A DNA stretch of 64,000 nucleotides from Thiothrix sp. UBA5583 (GTDB lineage Bacteria > Pseudomonadota > Gammaproteobacteria > Thiotrichales > Thiotrichaceae), in the NCBI GenBank assembly GCA_002425225.1, contig DILV01000038.1, forward strand, positions 62,001 through 126,000. The letters are read 5' to 3'. Below are positions 46,167-56,326 of the stretch, piece by piece. The first letter of the stretch is position 1, and each line of letters starts with the position of its first letter. A program made the translations under genes and the position numbers. Below the pieces are notes generated by a model that was not told the origin of the DNA, searched no databases, and saw only the letters and a list, made by a program, of their open reading frames with translations.

Positions 46167-49100
46167 TCAAGGGTTGGAGACGTTGTTGTCCCGCCAGAAA
46201 ATGCGTGGGATGATGTCAGTCAGGTCGGTTTTTTCCGACATTTTGCTGCCTGCATTGTTACTGTTGTCTTCATCCATCAGGGGCACGCTCATTTTGCCCA
46301 CGCGGATTTCAACCGTTTGCTGGCAACCATCCGTACAGCCGGTCACAGAACCATCATCACCCGTCACATATTCCGGCGGGCGGAACACAATCTGGGCTGA
46401 ATTGAGGATTTCATTGATCCCCGCCACCACGAACTCGTCCTTGCCAGATGTACCGTTGGTAGCATTGCCATCCAGATTGGCAACTGGTTTGCCGGTAAAC
46501 AGATCCAGGATATAAGCCCTGGCACTGCTAACCGGCGCTGCACAGGATTCTGCGGCAACAGTTACCGGATTACCGTTTTCATCCACTGGCGCAAAGGTGG
46601 TAAACAACGCCTTGTTGAGGAACGTCACTGCCGGAGCCAGCACTTTTTCACCGCTCAGACTGAAGTCGTAATACCAACCCTTGTAGGTTTGTTTCAGCAA
46701 ATCCAAGTCGGCATTGCTGTGCACCGTCAGGTCGGTATTGGTGATGGCGGCAAAATTGCTGGGTGGCTCGTTGTAGACGTTGGGTTCCATCAGCACATAG
46801 AAACGGTCATTGGTGGCAGTATTCAACGGATGGGTGCGGTAGCCACTACCAATGGAAATGGTCATCAGCGATTGACCATTGTGCTGGATCAGAGCCACAT
46901 CCGGTTCGTAGAAGAACTTGCGCGGGTCAACCGTGTTGTCACTGCTGGTTCCCAGTGCGGCAATCTTGGTGAGCTTGGCATCATCGTAGTTGTACATGTC
47001 GGCATCACTGTCACGCAGGTCATGATCCATGTCCACCCGCCAGATGTTGCCACCCGTATCAGAGAAATACAGGCGATCGAGTGCGCCGTTGCGATCCATG
47101 TCCATCACGCGGATGTCGCCCGGAATACTGTGGAGCAACAGGTCATCTGCACCGTTTACGTCATTGCGCAATGACCATAGCAACGTGCCATCCAGCGCAT
47201 CCACGATCATGACATCGCGACCCGCACCATCAGCGATTCTGTTGGCGACCGTCTGCTCATCTTTGGCGGCATCGTAACCTGCACCAAATACCAGCACTGT
47301 CTTTAACGTGTTGCTGGTAGAGCTGCCGGTACGCATTTTTGCCAGAGCGGGCTTTGACCAAGTTTCACCCAGTTCATCCCACTCGTTATCATCCACACCA
47401 TCAACGTTTTCATATTTCCATTTCAGCAAGGGCTTGTCCGGCTCGGTAACATCCAGCGCGTAATAGGCTTTGCCGCCACGGCGCAGACCAAAGAACAGGT
47501 AGGCTTTGTCATCGTCGTTGGTATCCTTCAATCCGTCTTCGTTGTTGTCCTTGGTGTTGCTGTACTTTTCGATCTTGCCGTTGCCATTCCAGTCCACCAG
47601 CCACGGCGTAATCGGGCCATCAATACCGTACATGTGCTCATTGCTGGGTGTCTGATTGTAGAACAGGCGGATGTTGTCCAGCAGGCTTTTGGGCATGAAA
47701 GCCCATTGCTCTTCACCCTCGGTGGTATCAATCGAATGCAGGAAGCCTTCATTGGTGGCAACAAAAATGCGTTGTTCATCCGCATAGCTCAGCACAACCG
47801 GTTTACTGTTGAGAATGTCACCCATGTGCTGACGTGGCTCACCCGTGACTGGCGTTTTCCCCCGGGCAAATTCGATGTACTGCTCACGTTCACTGGCACT
47901 GACGTTATTGACTGGACAGGTGGTCACTTCCTGGATATTGACACAGTTGGCATTGGTGACTGGGTTACCCAAGACAATATGATTATTGCCATTACAGTCC
48001 TTGTACCACCCCGCACAACTGATGCCATCAGATACACCGTTGTAAAAATCCGGCAGATAGTGTTGGGTTGTGAATGTCCCGCCCAACATGGCTCCAGTAA
48101 TGTTTGAATTGGAGACTTTCAGGGCGTTGGAGGTGGCTGTCAGGTCAGTAGAGCTACTGACATCCGTATACAACTTGCGGTCATCCGGCGCTGGCAACTG
48201 GCTGGCAGCTCCACCGGCAGAAACTTCTTCACCGGCTGGCCCCCAGACATCATCCGTGGCTTCCGTAGCTTCACCTTGTTCGGTAAAGGCGGGCGTACCA
48301 TTTTCATTGACAATCACCCCTTCGGTATTGCGGGTGAACTTTTTCAGGTTGCCTTCCCAGCCAGTTGCACTACCGGGTTGGGAGACCGGAATGTAAACGT
48401 CGCTGCTATGAGACAACAGCGTATTCTGGTTGACCGCATACGAAGGTGAAGTAAACGTCACCGATTTGCCCGCTTCATCCAGAATTTCGTTGAAACGATC
48501 AACCAGTTCGCTGGTGTTGTTGGCGGTAAAGAATTCGCCATTGCCTTGCTGTGCCAGCAGTTCCAGATACTTTTTGCCTTTCGGCTCATCCTGCATGGCA
48601 AAGCCGATGGTATAGGTTTTGACGGTTTCCTTTTTGTCAGTCCCCAGTGCTGTGCTCAAATCGGTATTTGCCAGCCAATGGGTAATTTCCGGCCCGCAGG
48701 TTCCGCTTTTGTACCCAACAGCGGCATCCACACCATCCACACAGGCCGTATTGGCAATCCCTAGGTAGTTTTCAACTTTCTGGCTGAAATGACGGTTCAT
48801 GTGATCAGTACGGTCAGCCGCGTAACCCGTGGTTGCACCAACCGTTGAATTGCCCGGATAACGTGCCGAGGATGGCGGATAGTAATGAGTTCCGTCCACT
48901 TCCGTTGCGCCAGGGTAATAGGGATATTCGGGCTTGCCATCCGACATCAGCACCAGATAGCTGGGCTGGCACTTGTTCTTGATCGGGCTTTTGTAAGCTG
49001 GTGTGCCTTCAAATTCGGTACAAACGCTATGCTGGCAGGTTTCAATTGTGGTCGAACAGGTGTAATCGTTGTTTTCGCAGTAACCTGAGCCATCCCCACC

Positions 49101-49835
49101 GGTTGTAACCCAGTTGCAGCAAACGTTGTAGGATTCGCTGGTACAGTTGCTGACGCTGGCGTTGCATTCGCCCCAGGTTTTGACACAGCTTTCCTGCGTG
49201 GATTTTCCGGCTTTACAGGTGACAGAATCTGTATAAGCCATGGGGTGGGCAGCCCACCCCATGATGGGTTCATCGCGCCCCCAGGCAACTGCATCGCCCT
49301 TGAAATAGCGGGAAGCTTCATACAAGGCATCGACAATGGGGGTGTAGCCTTCCACATAGCTGCTGGTTCCACCCCAGTCATTGACCACACTGGCAAGAAA
49401 CTGGCGCACCGTGGTTGTCCCTGTTGGATCAGGCAGGTTGTCATTATGCTTGTAAGGGGCAATAACATCCTGAATCTGGCTGTCAATCGGCAAGACCGGC
49501 ACATTGACACCCTTGACGGAACTCCACCAGTAATCATTGCCCAGCCCATGATTGGCGTAATGCATCAAGCCAATATTGATGCCCTCTGGGGCGGTTGACA
49601 TGACCTGACTGAAGGACTCCTTGAGTACCTGCATCCGGGTCTTGTCGTTGGCAGTATTGCCATCACCGTCATCAATGGTCTTGCGCATACTGCCGGAAAC
49701 ATCCAGCAGGAACAGGACATTTGGGCTGCCTTCATAAGCCGAGTAGATTTCGGTTTCATCCGCCATCAATGCCGTGGCAAAAGCCAGTGGCAAGAGGGTT
49801 AGCAACAGTTGCAAGGCACGACGTTTAGTTTTCAT
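46167..49835 (-). CDS. pilY1: PilC/PilY1 family type IV pilus tip/adhesin protein (second copy)
   Basis: A 1222-residue exported protein with a signal peptide (about 1-25) and an N-terminal VWA domain with MIDAS LFLLDVSGSM (41-50). The C-terminal beta-propeller contains a PilY1-type calcium loop, DMDRNGALDRLYFSDTGGN. Between the VWA strands there is a cysteine-rich stretch, residues 207-272, with ten Cys including a CC pair. PilY1 proteins prime pilus assembly and mediate adhesion or surface sensing. It is the last gene of pilV-pilW-pilX-pilE-pilY1-pilY1 and a paralogue of the preceding gene. Confidence 0.92.
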   Translation of the reverse strand: MKTKRRALQLLLTLLPLAFATALMADETEIYSAYEGSPNVLFLLDVSGSMRKTIDDGDGNTANDKTRMQVLKESFSQVMSTAPEGINIGLMHYANHGLGNDYWWSSVKGVNVPVLPIDSQIQDVIAPYKHNDNLPDPTGTTTVRQFLASVVNDWGGTSSYVEGYTPIVDALYEASRYFKGDAVAWGRDEPIMGWAAHPMAYTDSVTCKAGKSTQESCVKTWGECNASVSNCTSESYNVCCNWVTTGGDGSGYCENNDYTCSTTIETCQHSVCTEFEGTPAYKSPIKNKCQPSYLVLMSDGKPEYPYYPGATEVDGTHYYPPSSARYPGNSTVGATTGYAADRTDHMNRHFSQKVENYLGIANTACVDGVDAAVGYKSGTCGPEITHWLANTDLSTALGTDKKETVKTYTIGFAMQDEPKGKKYLELLAQQGNGEFFTANNTSELVDRFNEILDEAGKSVTFTSPSYAVNQNTLLSHSSDVYIPVSQPGSATGWEGNLKKFTRNTEGVIVNENGTPAFTEQGEATEATDDVWGPAGEEVSAGGAASQLPAPDDRKLYTDVSSSTDLTATSNALKVSNSNITGAMLGGTFTTQHYLPDFYNGVSDGISCAGWYKDCNGNNHIVLGNPVTNANCVNIQEVTTCPVNNVSASEREQYIEFARGKTPVTGEPRQHMGDILNSKPVVLSYADEQRIFVATNEGFLHSIDTTEGEEQWAFMPKSLLDNIRLFYNQTPSNEHMYGIDGPITPWLVDWNGNGKIEKYSNTKDNNEDGLKDTNDDDKAYLFFGLRRGGKAYYALDVTEPDKPLLKWKYENVDGVDDNEWDELGETWSKPALAKMRTGSSTSNTLKTVLVFGAGYDAAKDEQTVANRIADGAGRDVMIVDALDGTLLWSLRNDVNGADDLLLHSIPGDIRVMDMDRNGALDRLYFSDTGGNIWRVDMDHDLRDSDADMYNYDDAKLTKIAALGTSSDNTVDPRKFFYEPDVALIQHNGQSLMTISIGSGYRTHPLNTATNDRFYVLMEPNVYNEPPSNFAAITNTDLTVHSNADLDLLKQTYKGWYYDFSLSGEKVLAPAVTFLNKALFTTFAPVDENGNPVTVAAESCAAPVSSARAYILDLFTGKPVANLDGNATNGTSGKDEFVVAGINEILNSAQIVFRPPEYVTGDDGSVTGCTDGCQQTVEIRVGKMSVPLMDEDNSNNAGSKMSEKTDLTDIIPRIFWRDNNVSNP

Positions 49836-49878
49836 GGTTATTGTCCGCTGTATTTCTTATTGCCCTGTCCAGTCCCGC

Positions 49879-52800
49879 TCAATTCCCGGATATTCTGTCA
49901 TCACGCCAGAAAATCCTTGGCAAAATGTCGCTCAGGTCAGTTGACCCTGCTCTATTACCACTTCCGTTCTGACTATTGCCTGAATCCATCAACGGAGCCT
50001 GCATTTTGCCAACCCGGATTTCCACCGTCTGGCGGCAGTCTGTTGCAGTACAGCTTGTGCCATCCGATGCTGCCGGGTTGCGGAACAGAATCTGTGCCGA
50101 ACCGAGGATTTCATTAACACCCGCCACCACGGACTTGTCCTTGCTGTCATCCAGTGAACGGTCAAGGTTGGCAACTGCCTGCCCATCAAACAGATCCAGC
50201 ACATACGCCCGTGCCGTATTGGGTGAAACCTTGCAGGGGTCAGTGCTGGCTGCTCCGTCATTGGCGAACGTGGTAAACACCACTTTGTTGAGGAACGTCA
50301 GTGCCGGAGCCAGTACCTTTTCCCCACTATTCGGCAACGCCATATACCAGCCCTTGCTGCTGCCATCCTGCAAGGTCTTGCCTTGCAGTGCCAGCGTATC
50401 GGCTTCTGTCAGGTCGGTGTCTGTCAGCGGCAAACGGGTATCTGACGGTGGCTGATAGACGTTTTCATCCAGCATCACGTAGAAACGATCCTGGATGTCA
50501 GCATTGAGCGGGCGGGAACGGTAGCCGCTGCCCAATGCCACAGTCAGGACGGTATGCCCATCTTTTTGCATCAAGGCTACATCTGGCTCGTAATAAAACT
50601 TGCGTTTGTCCGTGCCACTGCCTGCCAAATTCGCAAATACCGTCAGTTTGGCCTTGTTGTAGTCATACAAGCTGCTATCGGCATCACGCACGTCCATGTC
50701 CATGTCGACCCGCCAGACCTTGCCGCCGGTATCGGCGAAATACAGACGATCCAGCGCACCGTTGCGATCCATATCCAGCACCCGAATATCGCCCGGAATA
50801 CTATTGAGCAAACTGTCAGCAGCACCTGTCACCGCTTGCCGCAATGACCACAGTAACGTGCCGCTTTCAGCATCAACGATGAAGACATCACGCCCCATAC
50901 TGTCATCTGCCCGTTTGCTTGGGTCAGCTTCTTCCAATGCCGGGTCAAAACCGCCACCGAACACCAGTACGTCTTTCAGACCCTCCGCAAAACGCATCCG
51001 CGCCAACGCCGGTTTCGACCAGCTTTCACCCAGTTCCGCAAAACCGGTAGTATCCTGGGTCATTTTCCATAGCACTTTGGGCGTTTCAATGTCGGATAAA
51101 TCCAGTGCGTAGTAAGCACGCCCGCCCCGACGCATCCCGAAGAACAGGTAGAATTTGTCACCGTCTGCCTTGTCGACCTTGCCATTGGCATTCTTGTCGC
51201 GGAACCAGGGGGTAAACGAGCCGTCGATACCATACACATGCTGTTTGGCTTGGGTGTTGTCGTAGAAAATGGCTGAATTCTTCAACAAGTCTTTGGGCAT
51301 GAATGCCCACTTTTCCACACCGGTAGCGCTATCAATAGCGTGCAGGAATCCCTCATTTGTGCCGACAAGCACATACCCGTTGCTGGTGTAATCCACTACC
51401 AGCGGTTTGTTGTTCATCACATCCCCCATGTGGAAGCGCTGTTGACCATCCTTGCCAGCCCCGCGCACAAAATTGATCAGGTTGGTGCGGTAGGTGACGC
51501 AGGCAGGGTGTGTATCCGCATCGGAGTTATCCGGGTCACAACCTGTCGGGTTGTTGTCATGCCCATTGTTACCGTCATTATCCACGTACAAATTACCGAT
51601 CTTGAGCGCAGTATTGCCAATATTCAGGGCGCTCAAGTTCAACCCAACGGCATCGGTATACAGCATACGCGAGGCTGGTGCTGGCAATTTGTTGGCAGCA
51701 CCACCCGCCTTGACATCCTTGCCACTGGCTGTATCCGACCATAAATCCCACGCCGTATCAGTAAAGACACCCTGCGCATCCACGGCTGGCTGGTCATCCT
51801 TGCCAACAATCACGCCATTCTTGAGCTTGAATTTTTTCAGATTGCCCGACCACAGCGGCAACAAATCACGTTCAAATACTGGAAGGAACACTTCATCGCT
51901 GTGTGCCAACATGACATTTTTGTCCACGTTATAGGCAGGTGAACTGAACGACGCTGCCGAAGCATCAATCTTGTCCAGAATACTGTTGAAAGCATCGGTC
52001 AGCTCTTGCAGGTTGTTGGCAGAAAACGCCCCGTTAGTGGCTGCCAACTGGCGGAACTGTTGCAGCGGATTAAACACATCCAGCAACAGGCTGCGGACTT
52101 CCACATTACCGATACCGTCGCCCAGCAGACCGAATGTCTGCCGGAATAAACCCTGCGGTTGTTCCTGACGTGCCAGCATGGGAACAGGCAGTTTGCCCGC
52201 CTGCAATTTGTAGGAAGGCGTGGCAGATGCCATCACTGTCGGGTTGGCGGTATTCACCTGCTGCAAAATGCGCTCGAAAGCCAGTTTCAAACCCTCTGCA
52301 TCCCGCGCAGCCATCGCACCGTTTGACAGGTTGGCAAGGCTGGCGAGGTATTCCGTAGCCGTAGCATCATCCACCCCGAAAGCAACAGTAAACGTGTTGA
52401 CGAACTGATCGCCATCCAGACTGCCATTCTGATCTTTGGTGGCAAGAAAACTGGTCAATTCCGACCCGCACGTACCACTTTTATAACCGGAAGGGCTATC
52501 GGCGCAACTATTGCCTGTCAGGGTTTGAATCGGGGTGGCAGAAGGGGGCAGCACACCCGTTCCCCCGGAATACTCGGGCTTGCCATCTGACATCAGTACA
52601 ATGTAATTGGCCTGGCAACCGTACTGCATGGGGGAAACGTACTGCGCATCCCCGGTAACAGCACCCGTACAGTGTTGCGCTTTGCATACTTCCTTGTCTT
52701 TATCTTCGTAGGTAACACAACCGTAAGTAGGACAAGTCTTGTTGTCATCCTTGCACACCCAGCCGGTGGCATTCCCTGCCTCATCGTAAGCATTTGGCTC

Positions 52801-53553
52801 ATAAGCGCAGCAACCACCGGTCGGGCTGGTTTCTCCCCATTGGCACATGGGCACAGATTTGATACTGCAACTGTCGGGCACGATTTTTCCGTAGCAGTAT
52901 TCTTTGAGGCACTCATAGGGCGCATCGCAACCACCGCCCTCCGGGTCATAGCTTAATGTTCCACTATAGGTAGCCGGGTGAGCTGCCCGTACCTGATCAG
53001 CTTGCAGCCTGCCCCAATTCACATTATCTCCTCGGTAATACAGTGCTGCTTCGTACAATGCATCCACAATCGGGGTATACCCTTGGGCGGTCCAGTTGTT
53101 GGCAACATCCTGCAAAAAAGTCCGCACCGGCTGTTTGCTTGCCGGATCAGGCAAATTGTCGAGTGCCGGGGAGATACGGTCGGAAATAATGGTTTGCGCA
53201 TCCCCTGTACCGTCTTTTGCCAAATCAACCGGCTTCACCGGGAAGCTGACCCCATTGGCGGCATTTTCCCCATGCCCACCGTAACGCATCAAACCAATAT
53301 TCAGGTTGGAAGGTGCTGAAGCCATCACGCTGTCAAACACCTCCTGCATGACCTGCATCCTGGTTTTGCCACCACTGTCCGGCACGGTGTTTTGTTGCAT
53401 ACTGCCGGAGTTATCCAGTACAAACAGGATATTGGGGTTAACACTTACTGTTTGGGAATAGTAAATTTCCGCATCATCTGCCATCACAGTGGAGGCGAAT
53501 GCCAGCGGCAACAATTGCAGCAACAGGCGCAGCGTCAGGCGTTGGGTATTCAT
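49879..53553 (-). CDS. pilY1: PilC/PilY1 family type IV pilus tip/adhesin protein (first copy)
   Basis: A 1224-residue paralogue of the downstream protein, with signal peptide, MIDAS ILFVLDNSGSM (42-52) and the C-terminal propeller with DMDRNGALDRLYFADTGGK. Residues 209-295 contain 12 cysteines, again with an adjacent pair, spaced differently from those of the other copy. The gene follows the pilin genes of the operon. Two such genes in tandem suggest alternative pilus tips or adhesins for different surfaces. Confidence 0.93.
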   Translation of the reverse strand: MNTQRLTLRLLLQLLPLAFASTVMADDAEIYYSQTVSVNPNILFVLDNSGSMQQNTVPDSGGKTRMQVMQEVFDSVMASAPSNLNIGLMRYGGHGENAANGVSFPVKPVDLAKDGTGDAQTIISDRISPALDNLPDPASKQPVRTFLQDVANNWTAQGYTPIVDALYEAALYYRGDNVNWGRLQADQVRAAHPATYSGTLSYDPEGGGCDAPYECLKEYCYGKIVPDSCSIKSVPMCQWGETSPTGGCCAYEPNAYDEAGNATGWVCKDDNKTCPTYGCVTYEDKDKEVCKAQHCTGAVTGDAQYVSPMQYGCQANYIVLMSDGKPEYSGGTGVLPPSATPIQTLTGNSCADSPSGYKSGTCGSELTSFLATKDQNGSLDGDQFVNTFTVAFGVDDATATEYLASLANLSNGAMAARDAEGLKLAFERILQQVNTANPTVMASATPSYKLQAGKLPVPMLARQEQPQGLFRQTFGLLGDGIGNVEVRSLLLDVFNPLQQFRQLAATNGAFSANNLQELTDAFNSILDKIDASAASFSSPAYNVDKNVMLAHSDEVFLPVFERDLLPLWSGNLKKFKLKNGVIVGKDDQPAVDAQGVFTDTAWDLWSDTASGKDVKAGGAANKLPAPASRMLYTDAVGLNLSALNIGNTALKIGNLYVDNDGNNGHDNNPTGCDPDNSDADTHPACVTYRTNLINFVRGAGKDGQQRFHMGDVMNNKPLVVDYTSNGYVLVGTNEGFLHAIDSATGVEKWAFMPKDLLKNSAIFYDNTQAKQHVYGIDGSFTPWFRDKNANGKVDKADGDKFYLFFGMRRGGRAYYALDLSDIETPKVLWKMTQDTTGFAELGESWSKPALARMRFAEGLKDVLVFGGGFDPALEEADPSKRADDSMGRDVFIVDAESGTLLWSLRQAVTGAADSLLNSIPGDIRVLDMDRNGALDRLYFADTGGKVWRVDMDMDVRDADSSLYDYNKAKLTVFANLAGSGTDKRKFYYEPDVALMQKDGHTVLTVALGSGYRSRPLNADIQDRFYVMLDENVYQPPSDTRLPLTDTDLTEADTLALQGKTLQDGSSKGWYMALPNSGEKVLAPALTFLNKVVFTTFANDGAASTDPCKVSPNTARAYVLDLFDGQAVANLDRSLDDSKDKSVVAGVNEILGSAQILFRNPAASDGTSCTATDCRQTVEIRVGKMQAPLMDSGNSQNGSGNRAGSTDLSDILPRIFWRDDRISGN

Positions 53554-53573
53554 GGCTTTATCCTGTCAATCAG

Positions 53574-54035
53574 TTACCAGCATACGGTGGAAGCAGCTCT
53601 GTCTTTGTCTTTGGCACTGCGATTACCCCGGTTATCCATAGCAAGGGTCTGACAGGCATCATCATGCGTCTGGGTTGAACCACTGGCAGGTGCAGCACTG
53701 ACACTGTAAGTCGTGCAGGCATTACCACTGGTTCCCGCACAACCGGCAGGAGCCGGAGCCAGTGTCAGGCTGTACTGGTTTTCCGGGCTGGTAGCGGCAT
53801 AGCCCAACTGGGTCATTGTGCTGGCATAGCTGTAATTGCGCAGGAAATAACTCTCCTGCCGCTGGTAAACCTCATTCAGGGCAACATGTGCATCCGAACG
53901 TTTGGCCTTTTGCACGTGGGATGCATAGCCAGGGTAAGCGATAGCAGCAAGAATGCCAATGATGGCTACTGCAATCATCAGTTCGATCAGGCTGAAGCCG
54001 CTGGAGGAAGATGCCGTTGTTTTCATGATTGTCAT
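53574..54035 (-). CDS. pilE: Type IV pilin-like protein PilE (minor pilin)
   Basis: A 153-residue prepilin with the cleavage site and hydrophobic N-terminal helix GFSLIELMIAVAIIGILAAI, including the conserved glutamate at mature position 5. A C-terminal pair of cysteines is suited to a disulfide D-loop. In minor-pilin operons this position is taken by PilE, which joins the pilus initiation complex with PilV, PilW, PilX and PilY1. The start could be the first ATG at 54035 or the one three codons later. Confidence 0.88.
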   Translation of the reverse strand: MTIMKTTASSSSGFSLIELMIAVAIIGILAAIAYPGYASHVQKAKRSDAHVALNEVYQRQESYFLRNYSYASTMTQLGYAATSPENQYSLTLAPAPAGCAGTSGNACTTYSVSAAPASGSTQTHDDACQTLAMDNRGNRSAKDKDRAASTVCW

Positions 54036-54095
54036 GCCTGTTTCCTTGGTTGTTATCAGGGTTGTAAAGCGAAATTTTGCGGGAAATGTGGGGCG

Positions 54096-54593
54096 TTAGC
54101 CGGTTCCCGGAACCAGTTTGATGACACCTTCAGAATGCTCGCTGCTGGCGCCGGTTCCCTGCAATTCCGAATCCACGTCAGTCACAAACACCCGACAAGC
54201 TACCCCACCCGATTCAGGCGACATCTCGGTACTCATCGCCACCCCACGCAATGGCGGGCAACTTTCCTCATCACCCATACTGGATTCCCCGGTGGTTTGT
54301 ACCTGCCCACCGCTGACCGTATCGGTGTAAGAAACGGGGAATACCCGTGCTTCCTTATCAGTTGAATAAGTACCCTGCACCGCTGTCTTGATGACTTGCA
54401 GGTTATTGACCGAGCGCCGCAGGGACGATTCCGCCCCCTGGAAGGTCAGCATGTAATACAGTTCATTACCGACAATGCGGGTATCCAGCGCCGACATGCG
54501 GGTCGCTGCCACGCCGATGACGGTCAGGGTCAGCAAAATCACCAGCCCCCACAGCAGTACGGAACCGGATTGTTTGTGTTTCAGGGTGCGCAT
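54096..54593 (-). CDS. pilX: Minor pilin assembly protein PilX
   Basis: The 165-residue protein starts MRTLKHKQSGSVLLWGLVIL and has the N-terminal helix with GNELYYMLTFQGAESSLR, the typical PilX region following the pseudopilin-like segment. The usual cleavage glutamate is replaced by a hydrophobic residue, as in PilX homologues. It lies between pilW and pilE on the same strand. Confidence 0.85.
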   Translation of the reverse strand: MRTLKHKQSGSVLLWGLVILLTLTVIGVAATRMSALDTRIVGNELYYMLTFQGAESSLRRSVNNLQVIKTAVQGTYSTDKEARVFPVSYTDTVSGGQVQTTGESSMGDEESCPPLRGVAMSTEMSPESGGVACRVFVTDVDSELQGTGASSEHSEGVIKLVPGTG

Positions 54594-54605
54594 GACTTCC
54601 TCCTG

Positions 54606-55469
54606 TTAGCGGCTGCGGTTGCGCAAGTGGATGACTTCGGTGTAAACGCCACGTTGGTAGCGGTCATTAACGGAAACGCTGGTATCCAGCAGGGCATAGG
54701 TGCGGGCTTCCGCTTTTTCCAGCACGGGTTCGAGCGACTTGATCAACAGTCCGACCTTGATACTGACCACATCATCCCAGTTGCTGCCCACCCCGGTGGC
54801 ATTGAAATATTGCTCAACCTGCCCATCCATGTTGCTATCCACCCCGTACATGAGCTGGATGTTTTCCACACCCTGCGCCACCATCTGCCGATTGGCGCTG
54901 GCAGAACCCGAGCAATACAAAGCAGGTATCACATCACCCACCGAGTTTTTTTCCACGGTTGAGGGCTGATCCAGCGTGAAGGTGTTATACACCAGCGATC
55001 CTTGCGAACTGGGTGCCTGACCGGAACGGCACACCGCCGGAACAGCGGAATTGGTACAATCCGTAAAAAGGGTATCGTCACTCAGGAAAGCAATGCCAAC
55101 TGCATCATCCTTGACATTGGCAGGTGGTGCTGGCACTGCCCCATCCTGGGTCAGGTACATACTGGATGATGTCCGCTTGTTGGAAGTACCATCCGAACAC
55201 GCCGCCCAAGCAGGCTGGGAACCCACCACAAACGGGTGTGCCAGCGGAAACAGCCCATTGGCAGCATAACCGGCATGTTCCAAATGCTTTTTCAGGGAGT
55301 TCAGGGCGACACGGGCATTTTCATCCATCATGGAAAACTGGTCGCGTGCCTGATAGTTGCGTTTGCTGCTCAAATACACTGTGCCAACCCCGGCAATCAG
55401 CACCATGCTGACCACCATTGCCACCATCAGCTCAATCAGGGTCACGCCTTGTTGTTTGTTACGTTTCAT
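54606..55469 (-). CDS. pilW: Minor pilin assembly protein PilW
   Basis: The 287-residue protein begins MKRNKQQGVTLIELMVAMVV with a type III prepilin signal. It continues with a long soluble domain with VENIQLMYGVDSNMDGQVEQ, the pattern shared by PilW proteins. It is the second gene of the minor pilin operon, 12 bases from pilX, and helps to initiate pilus assembly. Confidence 0.88.
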   Translation of the reverse strand: MKRNKQQGVTLIELMVAMVVSMVLIAGVGTVYLSSKRNYQARDQFSMMDENARVALNSLKKHLEHAGYAANGLFPLAHPFVVGSQPAWAACSDGTSNKRTSSSMYLTQDGAVPAPPANVKDDAVGIAFLSDDTLFTDCTNSAVPAVCRSGQAPSSQGSLVYNTFTLDQPSTVEKNSVGDVIPALYCSGSASANRQMVAQGVENIQLMYGVDSNMDGQVEQYFNATGVGSNWDDVVSIKVGLLIKSLEPVLEKAEARTYALLDTSVSVNDRYQRGVYTEVIHLRNRSR

Positions 55470-55480
55470 GCATTTCCCCC

Positions 55481-56050
55481 TTAAAGAACCGCTGTCAGGT
55501 TGATGGAAAAGGCTTCCAGCCCGTCAGTGCTACCATCCAGATCACCACCCTTGCGGCTGGCATTGCGCTCATTCCATTGCAGGTTAACCGTGACACCCTG
55601 GTTACAATCGGCTGGCAATGCGCCTGCCCCGTCGGGATCCACGCAAGTGACAGTCAACACACCATTGAGCAAGGCATTGCGCACACTCGTTTCACTACTG
55701 GTTGCACCGGCAGGATTACCGCAGCGGATACGGTACAGGTCATATGCTGCTAGTTGTGCCGGAGTACAGGAACCGGATGTACACAGCGTGTCGGGTGCTG
55801 TCAGGCAATCAGTCGCACCGGCATAGTCACCTGCCAGTGCTGCGCTGCGGTTGGCACGCATGTGTTCCAGCAGGTCATTGACCAGCCAGGTTGCCTGTTG
55901 CATCTGGTGCGAGTTGTGGGAGGTTTTCATGCCTGCAATCTGCAAACTGGCAAGCCCTAGCAGGCCAGCGGACAGCACCAGCGTGGAAACCAGAACTTCA
56001 AGCAGGCTTAAACCCGCCTGCCGCTTGCGGGGTATCGGGGTCGTCAACAT
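55481..56050 (-). CDS. pilV: Minor pilin assembly protein PilV
   Basis: The 189-residue prepilin has the signal QAGLSLLEVLVSTLVLSAGL, cleaved before L-S-L-L-E, then a PilV-type soluble part. The ATG at 56050 with AGGTGG six bases upstream was chosen over an in-frame GTG three codons earlier. It appears to be the first gene of the operon; fimU/fimT is not seen upstream. Confidence 0.87.
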   Translation of the reverse strand: MLTTPIPRKRQAGLSLLEVLVSTLVLSAGLLGLASLQIAGMKTSHNSHQMQQATWLVNDLLEHMRANRSAALAGDYAGATDCLTAPDTLCTSGSCTPAQLAAYDLYRIRCGNPAGATSSETSVRNALLNGVLTVTCVDPDGAGALPADCNQGVTVNLQWNERNASRKGGDLDGSTDGLEAFSINLTAVL

Positions 56051-56207
56051 TAAGGCCACCTGTTGGTATTATGATTGGGGCGTAAATTCAGGTTATAAGG
56101 CAAGTATACTGAAAATGCTTGCCCAGCGATAAAAAACACAAACATAGCCGACAGAGTGCCTGTTTTACCGTATCAATGGTTGGGTGTGTAATGGTTCAGA
56201 CAAAGAA

Positions 56208-56234
56208 AAGCCCCCGACTTTGCAGCCGGGGGCT
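56208..56234 (-). terminator. Rho-independent terminator (leftward)
   Basis: AAGCCCCCG and CGGGGGCTT form a nine-base GC-rich stem with a loop of nine bases; on the minus strand it is followed by the T-rich TTCTTTG. It lies downstream of the 61-residue ORF at 56327-56512, so it ends that transcript before the pilV promoter. Confidence 0.85.
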
Positions 56235-56326
56235 TAATCTCAACTCAATGACTAAAATGGCAAGCTGCTGCCACTTACTTGGTCACATCATACAAGCAAA
56301 AAGTTCACATCCTGCGAGCAAATAAC

